In this document: in pieces, positions 24,001-32,830 of the stretch
How the letters are laid out: the number at the start of each line of letters is the position of its first letter
Numbering within the stretch: position 1 is the first letter of the stretch
DNA from: Mactra quadrangularis
Taxonomy: Eukaryota; Mollusca; Bivalvia; Venerida; Mactridae
Length of the DNA stretch: 64,000 bases
Direction of reading: 5' to 3'
Assembly: GCA_025267735.1 (NCBI GenBank)
Contig: CM046307.1
Coordinates: forward strand, 50,697,395 to 50,761,394
Made by a program: the position numbers and the translations under genes
Notes under the pieces: model-generated
The model's database searches: none
Told to the model about the DNA's origin: nothing
What the model saw: only the letters and a program-made list of their open reading frames with translations

Positions 24001-27000
24001 CATAACTTGGTATCTGCTATTTAAATGGCTTAAATGAAAGATACCCTCTGATCCCTAATTTACCCTTTTTATAGAACCTTGCAATTTATATGTGTCCATA
24101 CCAAAGAAAAATGAAAAATATCAAAATTTGCTTTAGTAACTTTTTTTGTCAAAGCAAATTTTTTTATCACCCTTGGACTAATTTCACTTTTAGTTAATTT
24201 CCAACCATTTAAATGTTACAATTACCACAGTGTCATAAGTTATAAATTTTTCCATATTGAAAGATTTTTTTAATTTAAAATCCCAAATTTTGTCTTACTC
24301 AAATGTTTAAATTTTTGCTTTTCTCTAAGTCTTAATCAAAGTAAAATTTGACCAAAAGGTCATGTACTCTTAGCAATGTTACATTCTATAAACTGTACAA
24401 TGTCTTGAAATTTAAGTCTGATAATGTTGTCAGCTTATAGTTTTGCTTGTTTTCATATAGCATACTATCTCAAAGATGGAACAGCTACATTGGATCTTCA
24501 GCTGAATATTTTTATGTGTCATGTTTTGTGTTCTTTTATTGGCATAGATGTGATGGGATTTATTTCTAACAGAATGGGTTTCAGAATGGGTACAAAATGT
24601 TGTACCATAAAATTTGTATTTAAGGTCTGTTTGTTTGTTTGGGTTTTACGGCGCACCAACATAGAACGGTCCTATCATGCCAATTTTAAGGTCTTACCAT
24701 TGGATTTATATTTAAGGCCTTACCATAAAAACTTTATTTAAGGCATTACTATTAAATGTGTATTTAATGCATTACCATAAAATTTATATTTAAGGTATTA
24801 CCATAAAATTTATATTTAAGGCTTACTGTAAATTTGACATTTGAGGCCTACCATGAAAATTATATTTAAGGCCTTTATTCCTGTAGTTTTTCTTAAAAAG
24901 GTTCTAGGGTCATGTTGCTAGGGTTACACACTTGTTTCTCCTTTCAGTCAGCTTAAAAAACAAATCCTCCAGGTATTATGTAGATTTCATATACATGTAT
25001 ATTTAACAAAAAGCTTGCTTTAAAGCACACATATATAAAATCATAGAAAAGCACAGTAGAAGTACAATATCAAAGCTATGTAGGATCCATTCTATTTTCT
25101 GATGATATTTCATTACCAGTAGTTTGCATATTTATATTGTAATCTAGAATTAGCAACTATAACATTAGCATTGAATGATGCAAATATTTGACTTATATTC
25201 TGTGCTATGAATATATAAGCATGCTTGCAATTTAAAACATACATCAAAAATGACTGGCACTGCTAAAAGATATTCTGCATGTATTTGGTATGGTCCTATG
25301 ATTATTCTTTGAAATTCCAGTCACAAGATTTGCAGTCAGCACCACACATTTTCCTAAGCACTTGTCTGATTGAATATATTGTAAAGTACAAGGCAAAATT
25401 ATCAACTAGCCCATGTCTATGAAATAAGTAATTTTCACTTGCCTGAAACAATTTTCACTTGTCCTCAACATAAGGCAATTAGTTGGGTTTGAGGCAATCA
25501 CTGGCTTTGTTAGCTTCATCCAAAATCTGCCTAAGCTTGTTCTGCCTATGTTTTATGCACAGTTGTTTATCATAAGAGTATTAATGGAGTTTTTACCCTC
25601 ATAGGATAGTACTATTAGTAGCTACATGATTTCATTGACCTTTATGTTGCAGCAAAAAATCAAATATAAAGTAAAAGACAGGAAAGATTTGTGGCCTTAA
25701 ATACAAATTTTATGGTACTTTCTAAATATGCTATCCTAGACTTGCATGATGTTTACTGATATTTATGTGTATTACATGGAGTTTGGGTTTTTTGTTTTGA
25801 CTTAGTAAAATTTATGTTTTGAATAATACATTTCGCTGGCTTAGCACAAAACGGTTGTAACTCAATTTTAAAAAAGAGTGAGGTACGACTGTTTTGTTCT
25901 AAGCCCACAATTTATGTATATTTCATGAACAACTAAATGATCTGTAAAATGTGTATAATCTGGACATAATAGTTGTTCTGTTGTTATAAAATGTGTCTCA
26001 TTGTGGTCCATAGCTTTTAATAACTTTTTATGACATCAATGTTGTTTGTGCTGTGATAAATTAAAACATTTGATTACTTTGTTCATCCTAATCTTGGTGA
26101 TTGGTCATTGATCAGTTTGGGTTTCCATTTGGCAAATACATGGAAATACTGTATACAGGAATGATTGTTAGTTAAGCTTTGTTATGGATTAATTGTTATG
26201 GCTATCTATTCATGTTTCAAATTTTTATTGTTGTTATTTTTCAAACTATTTATCTAAACTTTCACTGTTCTCTAGCTTGACTGCTCAGTGAACAGGGGGG
26301 AGCTATCTTACTCAGTTATATAGTACATTTTTTCTCAACTGTCAAAGTTTGAATAATTTCACGGTGAATGATAACACACTCAATATCTCAATATTCTGAG
26401 TGTTAGACAAAGAGTGTTTAGTCACGGTGAAATTATTCATGTTTTGACTGTTTAGAAAAAACGTACTATACATTGGCGTAAGGCTTTGTTATGATTTTGT
26501 GTGCTAACTTCTGTCATTGTACTCCTACAACTGAAAAGATTTACTTGAACCTTTCCTCTTGTCTATGGGGGTTCAATAGAAGTGAAATACCTAGTATCAT
26601 TTGTATAGCATGATTTTTTGCTGAATGTATTTACTTGCATACCACTTGTGTCTACTGACATGATATTAAGAATAATTTTATTCTCTATCAAGCAATGGGA
26701 ATAGTTAAGCACACTTGCCGTGGACTACTTTTGTTTCATAGTATTTTCTTTAACATTTATATAATATATTGTACTTTACATACAAGCACTTTTAATCTGA
26801 TCTGAACACTGTTTTGTACATTATATTTCAGCAAAATTGTATTTTAATTATATTCTTTACAATATTTGTATTTTTAATGATTATTATGCAAATTTATTGA
26901 CTATTTATGTACATATCTATGATATATAATATTATTGTCACTCATAGATTTAGCTAAACTGTAATCACATCAAAATTATTATTACAATATTCTATGCATA

Positions 27001-29126
27001 TCCATCATTGCCTGAACCTACTAGCCCAAATAAAAAAACAAGTGAAAACTAATTCTGGCTTGTGAAAATTACCTGTTTTACTTAGCACATAGCATTTTCC
27101 CCTCGTCCAATCAGCTGTCGAGGATTGTTGATAGTAGACATGTACTATATTGTATAGTATAGAAGCGTGTTGAACTTGGGGAAAATGCTGTGCTAAGCCA
27201 GTTAGATTATGTTTTCATTTTACTATAAGGTTCAGTGCTCGGGGCTCTGCCCCTCGCACTAAACCTTACAGTAAAATGAAAACATAATCTAACTAATACA
27301 TAGTCTGGCTAGTCGATAATAAAACTTGCCCTTTACTACATAACGGTCATATTCCATTCACCTGTTCTGGTACAGTGTTCTCTGTTCTGGAATGCTCTTC
27401 TCAAATGTGCAAAAGGAATATTTCTGAGCAGAACTTCTGTTCTAGAATATTCTAAGTGATCATGTCATCAGCAGGTGCCCTGCACCTCAATTAAATTAGA
27501 ATAGTCAGAACATGTTCTGTAAAAGGTTGCGCTGTGTTCTGAACTATTCTTTTGATTCAGAACATGTTCCGAGTGTTCAGGGTAGCGAAAGGAATTCAGC
27601 CAACATAATTAATCAGGCTTGTGCCAAAAACTAGTCTTGGCGATGACTGGCATGTATCTATAGCTTTTGTATTTATTCTTGCACCAAATGTTTATTATAC
27701 TTGCTTTATCATAGTCTTTTTTTATATAACAGTATTAAAGATTGTTTTATTAATTTTGTATACAAGTTAGCGTTGATGTGTTTTATGGAGTAAAGCATTG
27801 ACACTGTGTGTTTAATCCCATCCTTTGTTAAAGAGGCAGGGATCCATTGGCGGCTGACACTGTACCCAGTCTTAAATACTATATGTACATATATGGTACA
27901 TGTATGCTACTCTAAAAATAGTATTTTTACTCAAGTTTAATTAGCGGACAGGATCTCTATTATAATAACGCTATTTCACAGATTTATACATGAATGCATT
28001 GCTAAGGCTTTGTTCTTTTGAATGACACCAATATCTAATGCAAATGCCAAAAAATAAATTTGTTGGCTGATTTCAAATACCACAATCAATGCAGATTTTG
28101 TCTAGTTGACACTATGCTGGTCCCCTATTAAGGGATCATTACCTGCTCTTCCTAAAAAAATGTGAACAGTGATAAGGTAGAGAATATTATTAAATACAGA
28201 AAAATATGATGAAATGTAATTTCATGGTACAATTATGATATGGTACTATTTATTGTTTTGTTTCAGACACGCCACCAGTTTTAACGACAATGCCATCTTA
28301 TCACGGTCACATGGACAGATACCAACCATCTCAGCCTCTTCTTACAGACAGTCTATTATCTCAAACAGAGTAAGTTTTATTAGAGTTATTGCCCTTTACT
28401 ATAAACTAGGACAAAATAGATCATGGGGCTAACATATGACAACGCCCAGAGAGTCACATTTAGATGATCTTTGTGTTGACCAATCAATATATAGCTTTTA
28501 TCTAGACAAAACTCTCAATAAAATCGGAATTTCATTATTTCTAATTTTTGATTGGGTTTTCCAAGCTATTTTGACAGAGAGAGTGTGTTATTAATAGGCT
28601 GTGATTGGATAAATTGTTGGGAGTTATAGCAAAGGTCAGCTAAAGGCAACCTATATTTTGAGCTTGTCAGATTGAAATAAGCCAATACGTGAGCCAGGTT
28701 TTCAGGTTTTAATCGGGTTAGGGTTAAATTGGCTCTCTTGTTTGATTCATGATGATCCACTTTACATAGTTTTATGGCAGATGTAGTGAGTTTTCATTGT
28801 GTATATATGAAAAGAGCATCTGTTCTTTAAAAGCTATTATGTTAGTGTTATTAATGAACATAAGTTTTCCTACATTATATATAGATGGGTCAGCACAAAA
28901 CTAGTCTACATCCTTCTATATTTATATGTAGTTAGACTAGTTTTGTACTAACCCTTCAGACTTTCACTTCAATTTATTTGTGTACTGTATATATTTTCAG
29001 AGTAAATCAGGTGTGGTGAATCTAGAGACATATCTTAGAAGTGCTGCCAATCTTAGACCTCCACCAAAATCTGCCAATATTAATACTGCTCCTAGTAAGA
29101 TGAATATATTCTGGGTAGACTATTAA
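9029..29126 (+). CDS. AGBL5: Cytosolic carboxypeptidase-like protein 5 (CCP5), tubulin deglutamylase
   Basis: Sixteen exons join in phase: 9029-9137, 9522-9615, 10283-10454, 10886-11052, 11439-11622, 12296-13579, 14199-14368, 15002-15137, 15693-15877, 16744-16946, 17417-17658, 18057-18409, 18894-19126, 20516-20564, 28267-28369, 29001-29126. They encode about 1,269 residues, longer than the roughly 890 of vertebrate CCP5. CCP5 removes glutamates from tubulin and other proteins, including the branch-point glutamate. The start [20 protein letters not shown] matches the family. The N-terminal CCP domain (1 to about 180) includes [13 protein letters not shown] and [14 protein letters not shown]. 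The M14 core follows: RVHPGET (zinc ligands H251, E254), [20 protein letters not shown] (N311, R312), [10 protein letters not shown] (third zinc ligand H649), [10 protein letters not shown] (catalytic E731). All key residues are present. A Ser/Asp-rich insertion fills about 349-640. The tail from about 830 is low-complexity, basic and Ser-rich, with a [10 protein letters not shown] cluster. The last exon has an internal GTAAGA donor at 29095, so the true 3' end may lie further on. Confidence 0.9.
10060..10240 (-). repeat. SINE family C (tRNA-Ser-like head, minus orientation), AGBL5 intron
   Basis: In the minus sense it starts GCGTGGCCAAGCAGTTACACC...TTGGACTGGTATTCATTGGA, a tRNA-Ser-type A-box region. 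It contains the palindromic core TTTCTTGCTCAAGGAAAC. A second copy is at 39870-40055, and the core is shared with 46890-47095. Confidence 0.7.
11067..11360 (-). repeat. SINE family A, nearly full-length (minus orientation), AGBL5 intron
   Basis: In the minus sense it has TTTAGCTCAGTTGGTCGCATG (A box) and GGTTGGATATCC (B box), a body with CTAAATCCTGAGATTTAGC, and an end AAAACAAACAAACAAA. It lies 14 bases after the donor of exon 10886-11052. Relatives are at 1272-1485, 17742-17950 and 23300-23590. Confidence 0.8.
11681..11900. repeat. GGCTTGTGAAAATTA element fragment
   Basis: CCCAGGCTAGTGAGAATTGATTTGGGCTTGTGAAAATTACT, then later CAGGCTTGT and GTGATGACTGC, match the family also seen at 27015-27075, 49620-49700, 55040-55145 and 61196-61290. 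Confidence 0.5.
11962..12141. repeat. TACAGT-ended element with CTCTGCAGAGG motifs, copy 1
   Basis: It begins TACAGTTAAACTTCTCTTG and ends CTCTGCAGAGGTTATACTGTA, so the ends are inverted. It is closely similar to 19931-20108 along its length (CACCCACTGGGAGGG, GTTGTTGCT, GTGCAGAGGATTTGCT, GTAGAGGG). Confidence 0.75.
12440..13480 (+). other. Low-complexity insertion within the CCP5 catalytic domain (single exon)
   Basis: Exon 6 (1,284 bases) runs from [13 protein letters not shown] to [11 protein letters not shown]. Between the conserved [10 protein letters not shown] and [12 protein letters not shown] lies a stretch of about 290 residues, rich in Ser, Asn and Asp, including DSDDDDD and DESDN. 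Vertebrate CCP5 has an insertion at the same place, of the order of 100 residues. No stop or frameshift interrupts it, so it appears genuinely coding. Its coordinates here include part of the flanking core. Confidence 0.75.
13607..14198 (+). other. AGBL5 intron, nothing recognised
   Basis: AT-rich intron sequence with no repeat family or structure that I recognise. Confidence 0.4.
16520..16690 (+). repeat. 3' part of a SINE, family B (no tRNA head)
   Basis: GAAGTTGTCTGCTTTGTGG...GAGTACTGGTTATTGACAAG...GTCCAGGAAATAA...GAGCTG matches the tail of the SINE at 46187-46412 in order and spacing. It lies in the AGBL5 intron before exon 16744-16946. Confidence 0.6.
17197..17377. repeat. TACAGT/GGTCTTTATAGTGG element
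   Basis: It ends GGTGGTCTTTACAGTGGAACTTAACTGTA and starts TACAGACAACAAAGA...TCAAAATAGATGGTCT. It is an inverted-orientation member of the family concentrated at 34.5-46 kb. Confidence 0.7.
17742..17950 (+). repeat. SINE family A related copy (plus orientation)
   Basis: It contains GAGGGTTAGCTTTTCCAGGAATGGTGAGTAAG...ACAATGTGTTGCTACATTGTTAAAC, the same order as the 3' half of 23300-23590. The head is diverged. Confidence 0.6.
19255..19360. repeat. Fragment of the CTCTGCAGAGG element
   Basis: AGAGCAACATCTCTGCAGAGCAACA and TATTGCTTTGCAGAGGTTGCACTGTA match the ends of the copies at 11962-12141 and 19931-20108. The interior is deleted. Confidence 0.55.
19931..20108. repeat. TACAGT-ended element with CTCTGCAGAGG motifs, copy 2
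   Basis: TACTGTACAACTGTCTTGAAC...CACCCACTGGGAGGG...GCTCTGCAGAGGTTATACTGTA. The reading frame at 19828-20166 runs through it and is not a gene. Confidence 0.75.
20516..20575 (+). other. AGBL5 exon 14, with possible alternative stop by donor read-through
   Basis: The acceptor AAACAG precedes 20516. Spliced from 19126 (phase 1) it reads [18 protein letters not shown] donor GTATGT at 20565 leaves phase 2, which fits the exon at 28267 exactly. If that donor is skipped the frame ends within four codons (SYVL, stop TAA at 20573-20575), giving a truncated form. A G-rich minisatellite begins about 20 bases downstream. Confidence 0.6.
20595..21410 (+). repeat. G-rich minisatellite (about 50-60 base unit), AGBL5 intron
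   Basis: Degenerate units contain GGGGTGAGTGGAGTGGTAGG, AAGTATGTG, GGGTAG and GAGTCTCAGTCA. The best-preserved units are at 20650-20950 and decay toward 21400. The sense strand of the host gene is the G-rich one, with many GGG/GGGG runs spaced by short loops. Confidence 0.85.
22020..22315. repeat. AT-rich direct repeats around a perfect palindrome
   Basis: 22131-22164 and 22170-22203 are exact reverse complements (34-base arms, 5-base spacer ACACC; arm core TTTTGACTGATTTAAATT). On either side, CAATTTCAAGCGGCACATTTT (near 22075) and GGTTTCAAAGCAGCACATTTT (near 22270) with nearby AGCAATAAA motifs form direct repeats about 200 bases apart. Confidence 0.85.
22781..22851 (+). other. Candidate alternative last coding exon of AGBL5
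   Basis: The acceptor AATATAACAG precedes 22781. Joined directly to exon 13 (ends 19126, phase 1) it reads [19 protein letters not shown] and a few more residues, then TGA at 22849-22851. Joined to exon 14 (phase 2) it gives a less protein-like frame ending in TAG. The phase fit to exon 13 and its composition suggest a mutually exclusive 3' end. No obvious AATAAA follows closely. Confidence 0.4.
23207..23278. repeat. GGGTCAGCACAAAACTAGTC hairpin element, copy 1 (diverged)
   Basis: GAGTCAGCCCAAAATTTGTCTACATCCTTCT...TACTGAGTC folds on itself. It is the same family as 28884-28955, 30633-30706, 58227-58300 and 60525-60594. Confidence 0.7.
23300..23590 (+). repeat. SINE family A, plus orientation, AGBL5 intron
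   Basis: The head TAGTTTAGTTGATAGGGTAC...TTTGATTCCCTGGTC is tRNA-like. The body CTACCACTGATTCTAAGTCATG...TAAATCCAGAGATTTA...TATACAATGTGTTG is the reverse complement of the order seen at 11067-11360. Confidence 0.8.
24595..24880 (+). repeat. Tandem repeat, about 31-base unit, interrupted
   Basis: About eight units of ACCATAAAATTTATATTTAAGG with variants. A 60-base block, TTTGTTTGTTTGGGTTTTACGGCGCACC and its continuation, sits after the first unit and looks like the end of a SINE inserted into the array. Confidence 0.75.
24881..25830 (+). other. AGBL5 intron, little recognised
   Basis: AT-rich. A small fragment of the ACAAGTGAAAATTA family lies at about 25400-25450 (CAACTAGCCCATGTC...TAATTTTCACTTG). 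Nothing else stands out. Confidence 0.4.
25838..25905. repeat. Short inverted-repeat element (GGCTTAGCACAAAACGG)
   Basis: GGCTTAGCACAAAACGGTTG at the left and GACTGTTTTGTTCTAAGCC at the right form an imperfect hairpin with an AT-rich loop. The CTTAGCACA end recurs at 27081-27198. Confidence 0.6.
26319..26470. repeat. Inverted-repeat element, about 150 bases
   Basis: ATAGTACATTTTTTCTCAACTG...TTTGAATAATTTCACGGTGA at the left is mirrored by TCACGGTGAAATTATTCATG...CTGTTTAGAAAAAACGTACTAT at the right, arms of about 50 bases around a short centre. Confidence 0.75.
27081..27293. repeat. Two adjacent inverted repeats (CTTAGCACA and GTTAGATTATG hairpins)
   Basis: 27081-27198 begins CTTAGCACATAGCATTTTCCCC and ends GGGGAAAATGCTGTGCTAAG. 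Two bases later, 27201-27293 has 44-base arms matching at 40 positions around a 5-base loop (GTTAGATTATGTTTTCATTT at the outer end). Confidence 0.8.
27345..27605. repeat. GTTCTG/CAGAAC-rich block, probable nested element
   Basis: Many GTTCTG and CAGAAC/AGAACATG motifs occur, with rough inverted ends (ATTCCATTCACCTGTTCTGG at the left, GTGTTCAGGGTAGCGAAAGGAATT at the right). The flanks (GGCTAGTCGATAA before, CAGGCTTGTGCC after) look like a split ACAAGTGAAAATTA-family element. Confidence 0.45.
28884..28955. repeat. GGGTCAGCACAAAACTAGTC hairpin element, copy 2
   Basis: GGGTCAGCACAAAACTAGTC and GACTAGTTTTGTACTAACCC are inverted around TACATCCTTCTATATTTATA. It is about 45 bases upstream of the exon at 29001. 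Confidence 0.8.
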
Positions 29127-30035
29127 ATTATATGTACATATGATGTAGTCTAGGAAATATACAGATGTCCTGTTTTACGGAAAAATTACTTCTCCTTTGA
29201 ACAGCCTGAAAATTCCTTTGGGCAAACAAACAAGTATAAAAAATACATTATTGGATTTATGCAACACTGAAGTCCTAACTTAGTCTTTTCATAAACCACC
29301 TTTTGGCAAATTTAAAAATAATTTAATTAAATTTAATTTAATACATTCTAAAAATAATAATTTTGTCTAGATTTGAATTTTTTAGAGCCAAAGGGCCCAA
29401 TTGGCATTTTGTTCTAACTATAAAAGACACGTGTTGTTTTAATGTACGTAATTATAAGGGCTCCTCAGAGTTAGAGCAGTGTTGCGTTAAGCTGACAATA
29501 TACTGTTTATTAGGCATTTTAGTTGATACCTAATATTTTAGCTCCATGTAGAGAAAGATTTAGGGATACTTTAGTGTTGCACTCATTATTAGATAGAATT
29601 TATTGAATCTGTTAATTTTAGTGTTGCCATTGTTTATTCTACTATAATGGCCATGTAATACTAGATTATTATGTATTTTTATGAAAGATATTTTTGTAAA
29701 GAAAACCTCTTGTGCCATGATTTCAATAATCTGATTATCCAAACATGCCTTAACAATTTTACACCATCACATGGCTTTGCTTTTTGTATTATCAGGAAAA
29801 ATTAAGCTGCAGTGGTTCACTTACATCTGTATGTTTTTATCAATGGTACTTATCAAGGTGCTAGATAACTTGACTCAGAGTTTGACACTATCATTTTTAC
29901 TTGGAATCCTAAAGGAATCCCTAGTCAGTTATTTAGAGATAATGCTTAATGCTAGGGATTCCTCCATAAAATCAATTTTGGATACAGATTTGCAATTTCA
30001 AATTGTGATAAACAATTCATTGAAACTCAGATTCG

Positions 30036-30235
30036 AATAAAAATGGGGGCATTTTTCAGGGATCCTAAAGGAATTCAGTGAGATTCCTCTCAGGTTTTTG
30101 TGAACCTCGGAATCTCAGGACACTGTTAGTGTCGAACCCTGACTTGACTGTATCAGTCATCATCATCAGCCAGTGTCCCCTTGGTCAGTTTAATATTCTA
30201 GAGTTAATATATGGAGTAAATTAACACATAATAAA
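30036..30235 (+). terminator. Candidate poly(A) signals for AGBL5
   Basis: AATAAA at 30036-30041 and again at 30230-30235 are the first clear signals downstream of the stop at 29124-29126. They imply a 3' UTR of about 1 kb if the last exon is as annotated. Weak evidence. Confidence 0.25.
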
Positions 30236-30632
30236 ATGATATTATCGTATGGACTTCAATTCCCAGACAGGACTTTCATACCTTAATGTTGTTAAGTGTT
30301 AAAAACAATTCTTCAATCATTCTCTCACATACTTTTGTATTAAATAGGGTGGTGGTACACCACTGGTCACAGAATACACTTAGTTCTACAGCTTGGGTCC
30401 AGAGATCTATGCCTGTCCAGGGAACATGAGCAGAATGACTGACCACTGCAATATTACTGAAAAAAATGTTGCATATAGCGCCATACATTACATTACTTGA
30501 AATTCTCTATATACTGTTTCATTGGAATGATCTCTAAGAATGTATTGACTTGAGCTTGTTATATTCTGAATGTTTGAATCTCTCTGTATGATGTACGTTT
30601 GTATTTTATATTCCGTATGTGTAGACTTATTT

Positions 30633-30706
30633 GATGGGTCAGTGTAAAGCTCATCTGCATCCTTCTATAATTACATATGGTTATACTATTTTTGTACCAA
30701 CCCATC
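30633..30706. repeat. GGGTCAGCACAAAACTAGTC hairpin element, copy 3
   Basis: GATGGGTCAGTGTAAAGCTC...TGCATCCTTCTATAATTACA...TTTTTGTACCAACCCATC. Arms more diverged than copy 2. Confidence 0.7.
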
Positions 30707-31479
30707 CAATTGTAATGTTATATGGTTATGATAATTATATTTAAAATGATACATTCATTGTATCTTAATTACTGTCAATCTACAATTTGACGAGGGATTA
30801 CAATTTTGCATAAAATAATTATAAGTGTAACAGAGGTATAAATAATACGGCACCAGTATTCATTTGTCTGAAAGCTAGCTTTAATGACTGAGTGGTATAG
30901 TGCTGTATTGTATGTCTGCTACATAAGAAAGATGAGTTTAATGATGAGCTTTGTTAGCTCCATCCAAGATGGCTGTTTATGTTTTCATTGTAAATTTGAT
31001 ACTCATGTGGTTTGCTGATATTCAGGAAACACTTAATCATTTTTATTTTTAAATGTTGACTTTAATTGACAAAAACTTATTGGGTATCAGAACAATTCAG
31101 ATAGCCATTGTTTGACTGATAAATGACTATTATTTTAGCAGTTTTTTACTTAACTGTTGTGTGTGAATGCCTGATCCTTTTGACTGATAAATGACTGTTT
31201 TTCTGACAGTTTTCATCTGTCTGTGTAAATGCCTGATTCTATCTTCCAGGATGTTTGGTCATAGCTGAGATACAATATCAATGTTAATTTCTATAAAGCA
31301 TTACCTATAAAGTATTTTTATCCATCTACCTCTTGTCCATCTACACTTTATTTTATACAAGAAGTTTATAGACAACACTGTCTCAAATGGTAATGGATTG
31401 TTCCCTTATATAACCTCTTGGCATTATGATAAACTCAAATTAAAACTTGGGGACATATTATAGCATTACTGTCTGTCTC

Positions 31480-31800
31480 ACTGTCCGTTTGTGCCTCTGT
31501 CTGTGTGTCTGTTTGTCAATCTGTCTAGCCGTCTGTCTGTTCATTAACAATGTCCTGTTCACTTAATAACTGGACAATTATTATGCCTACAGCAATCATA
31601 CTTAGTACAAGATGATACCTATTGTCTTCAGGGCCACTTGGTCAAAGGTCAAGCTGATCATGACCTTGCACTAAAATGTTTTGTTAGCTCGTTTTGTTAA
31701 CTTTTGGGCCTACAATGAGCATACTTGGTATACTAGTTGGTCATGGGCAGGAGATACTTTTTGATTTTCAGGGTCACTGGGTCAAAAGGTCTTTCATTCA
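31480..31800. repeat. TCTG-rich tract followed by a duplicated GGTCAC/GGTCAAAGGTC segment
   Basis: A degenerate (TCTG)n tract at 31465-31545 is followed by two related segments, TACTTAGTACAAGATGATACC...TTCAGGGCCACTTGGTCAAA and TACTTGGTATACTAGTTGGTC...TTCAGGGTCACTGGGTCAAA, about 125 bases apart. This is a dispersed repeat type common in bivalve DNA, as I recall it. Confidence 0.5.
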
Positions 31801-32441
31801 TTTGTCCGGTCCATTCAGTGAAAATTTTGAATTTTGGGAACTCGCCTGCTTTGGGTGCATAATGCTCCAACAATGGAGCTCTTATTTAATAAAGGTTTAC
31901 CTTAAATTTTGTCCCACAAACTAGCTTTAAACATTGGAAAACGAGATAATGGTTGTGGCCAAAAGTATTGTTATTTAAGTAAAAACAGTTGCATAGGAAA
32001 AGAAAAGTCATATGTGCCTGTGACAGTTATTGCCCCTGATTGGTTTTACTATTTCATTGATGTCTCCTTGTTGCTCCAAGATGATATTTTTAAAATGGGT
32101 TCAGGGTTCCACATTATCAATTGTTTAACAACCGATTTTAACAAGATTTTTGTTTGTATGTTACTCTGTTGTTTAAACTTTATATGGATAACAATGGCAT
32201 TTTAAAGATTTTTTATCAAACAATAGAATTTAAGCTTACTGTGATACATTTATTTATTTCTTACATGGGTTGTTTCCCTTTACATTTGCGTATACTTATA
32301 TAAATTTTGTACACCAAATATTTATGATTGAATAATTTTGCTTGGATTCTACAGAAATGTTTTATTTTATTATAAATATTCATGTATTTCATTTACAATT
32401 TACATTTATGTAAAGCTTGTACTGGATGTTATTTCGTTTAT

Positions 32442-32830
32442 ACCATAATAACTCATTCGGAACACCCTCGACCTTTCATGAATGAATAATCTCGGAAGGA
32501 TTCGTGGGGGGTCTTCACTGGATTTTGGTGATTTTACTACCTACGCGAGGCGAAGCACGTAACGGTTACACAAAATAGTTCTTGTAGTATACACACAGAG
32601 CTTTGTCTAAACATATTTATTTGTTTTAAATTGAACCAAATATTGTTCATCGGTATCATTGAAATGTGTAATTTCAAATTTACGGACTAAAAACGAAACT
32701 TCAGTCATGGCCTTAACGATCGTGTATTTGTTTACTTCAACACCGGGTTTTCCAAATGGCGTTTAAATATGTCTGAGGTTATTCGTAGCGAATGGCCGAG
32801 GATGTTCCGAATGCATAATAACTTTATGGA
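32442..32830. repeat. TIR element, about 390 bases
   Basis: The left end ACCATAATAACTCATTCGGAACACCCTCG and the right end CGAGGATGTTCCGAATGCATAATAACTTTATGG are inverted, and the pairing continues weakly inward (AATAATCTCGG versus GAGGTTATTCG). There is no transposase frame, so a non-autonomous DNA transposon is likely. Confidence 0.75.

Noticed and set aside
24424..24741. 105-residue Cys/Phe-rich frame inside the AGBL5 intron
   Set aside because: No domain, continues into a tandem repeat and SINE fragment, no splice partners.
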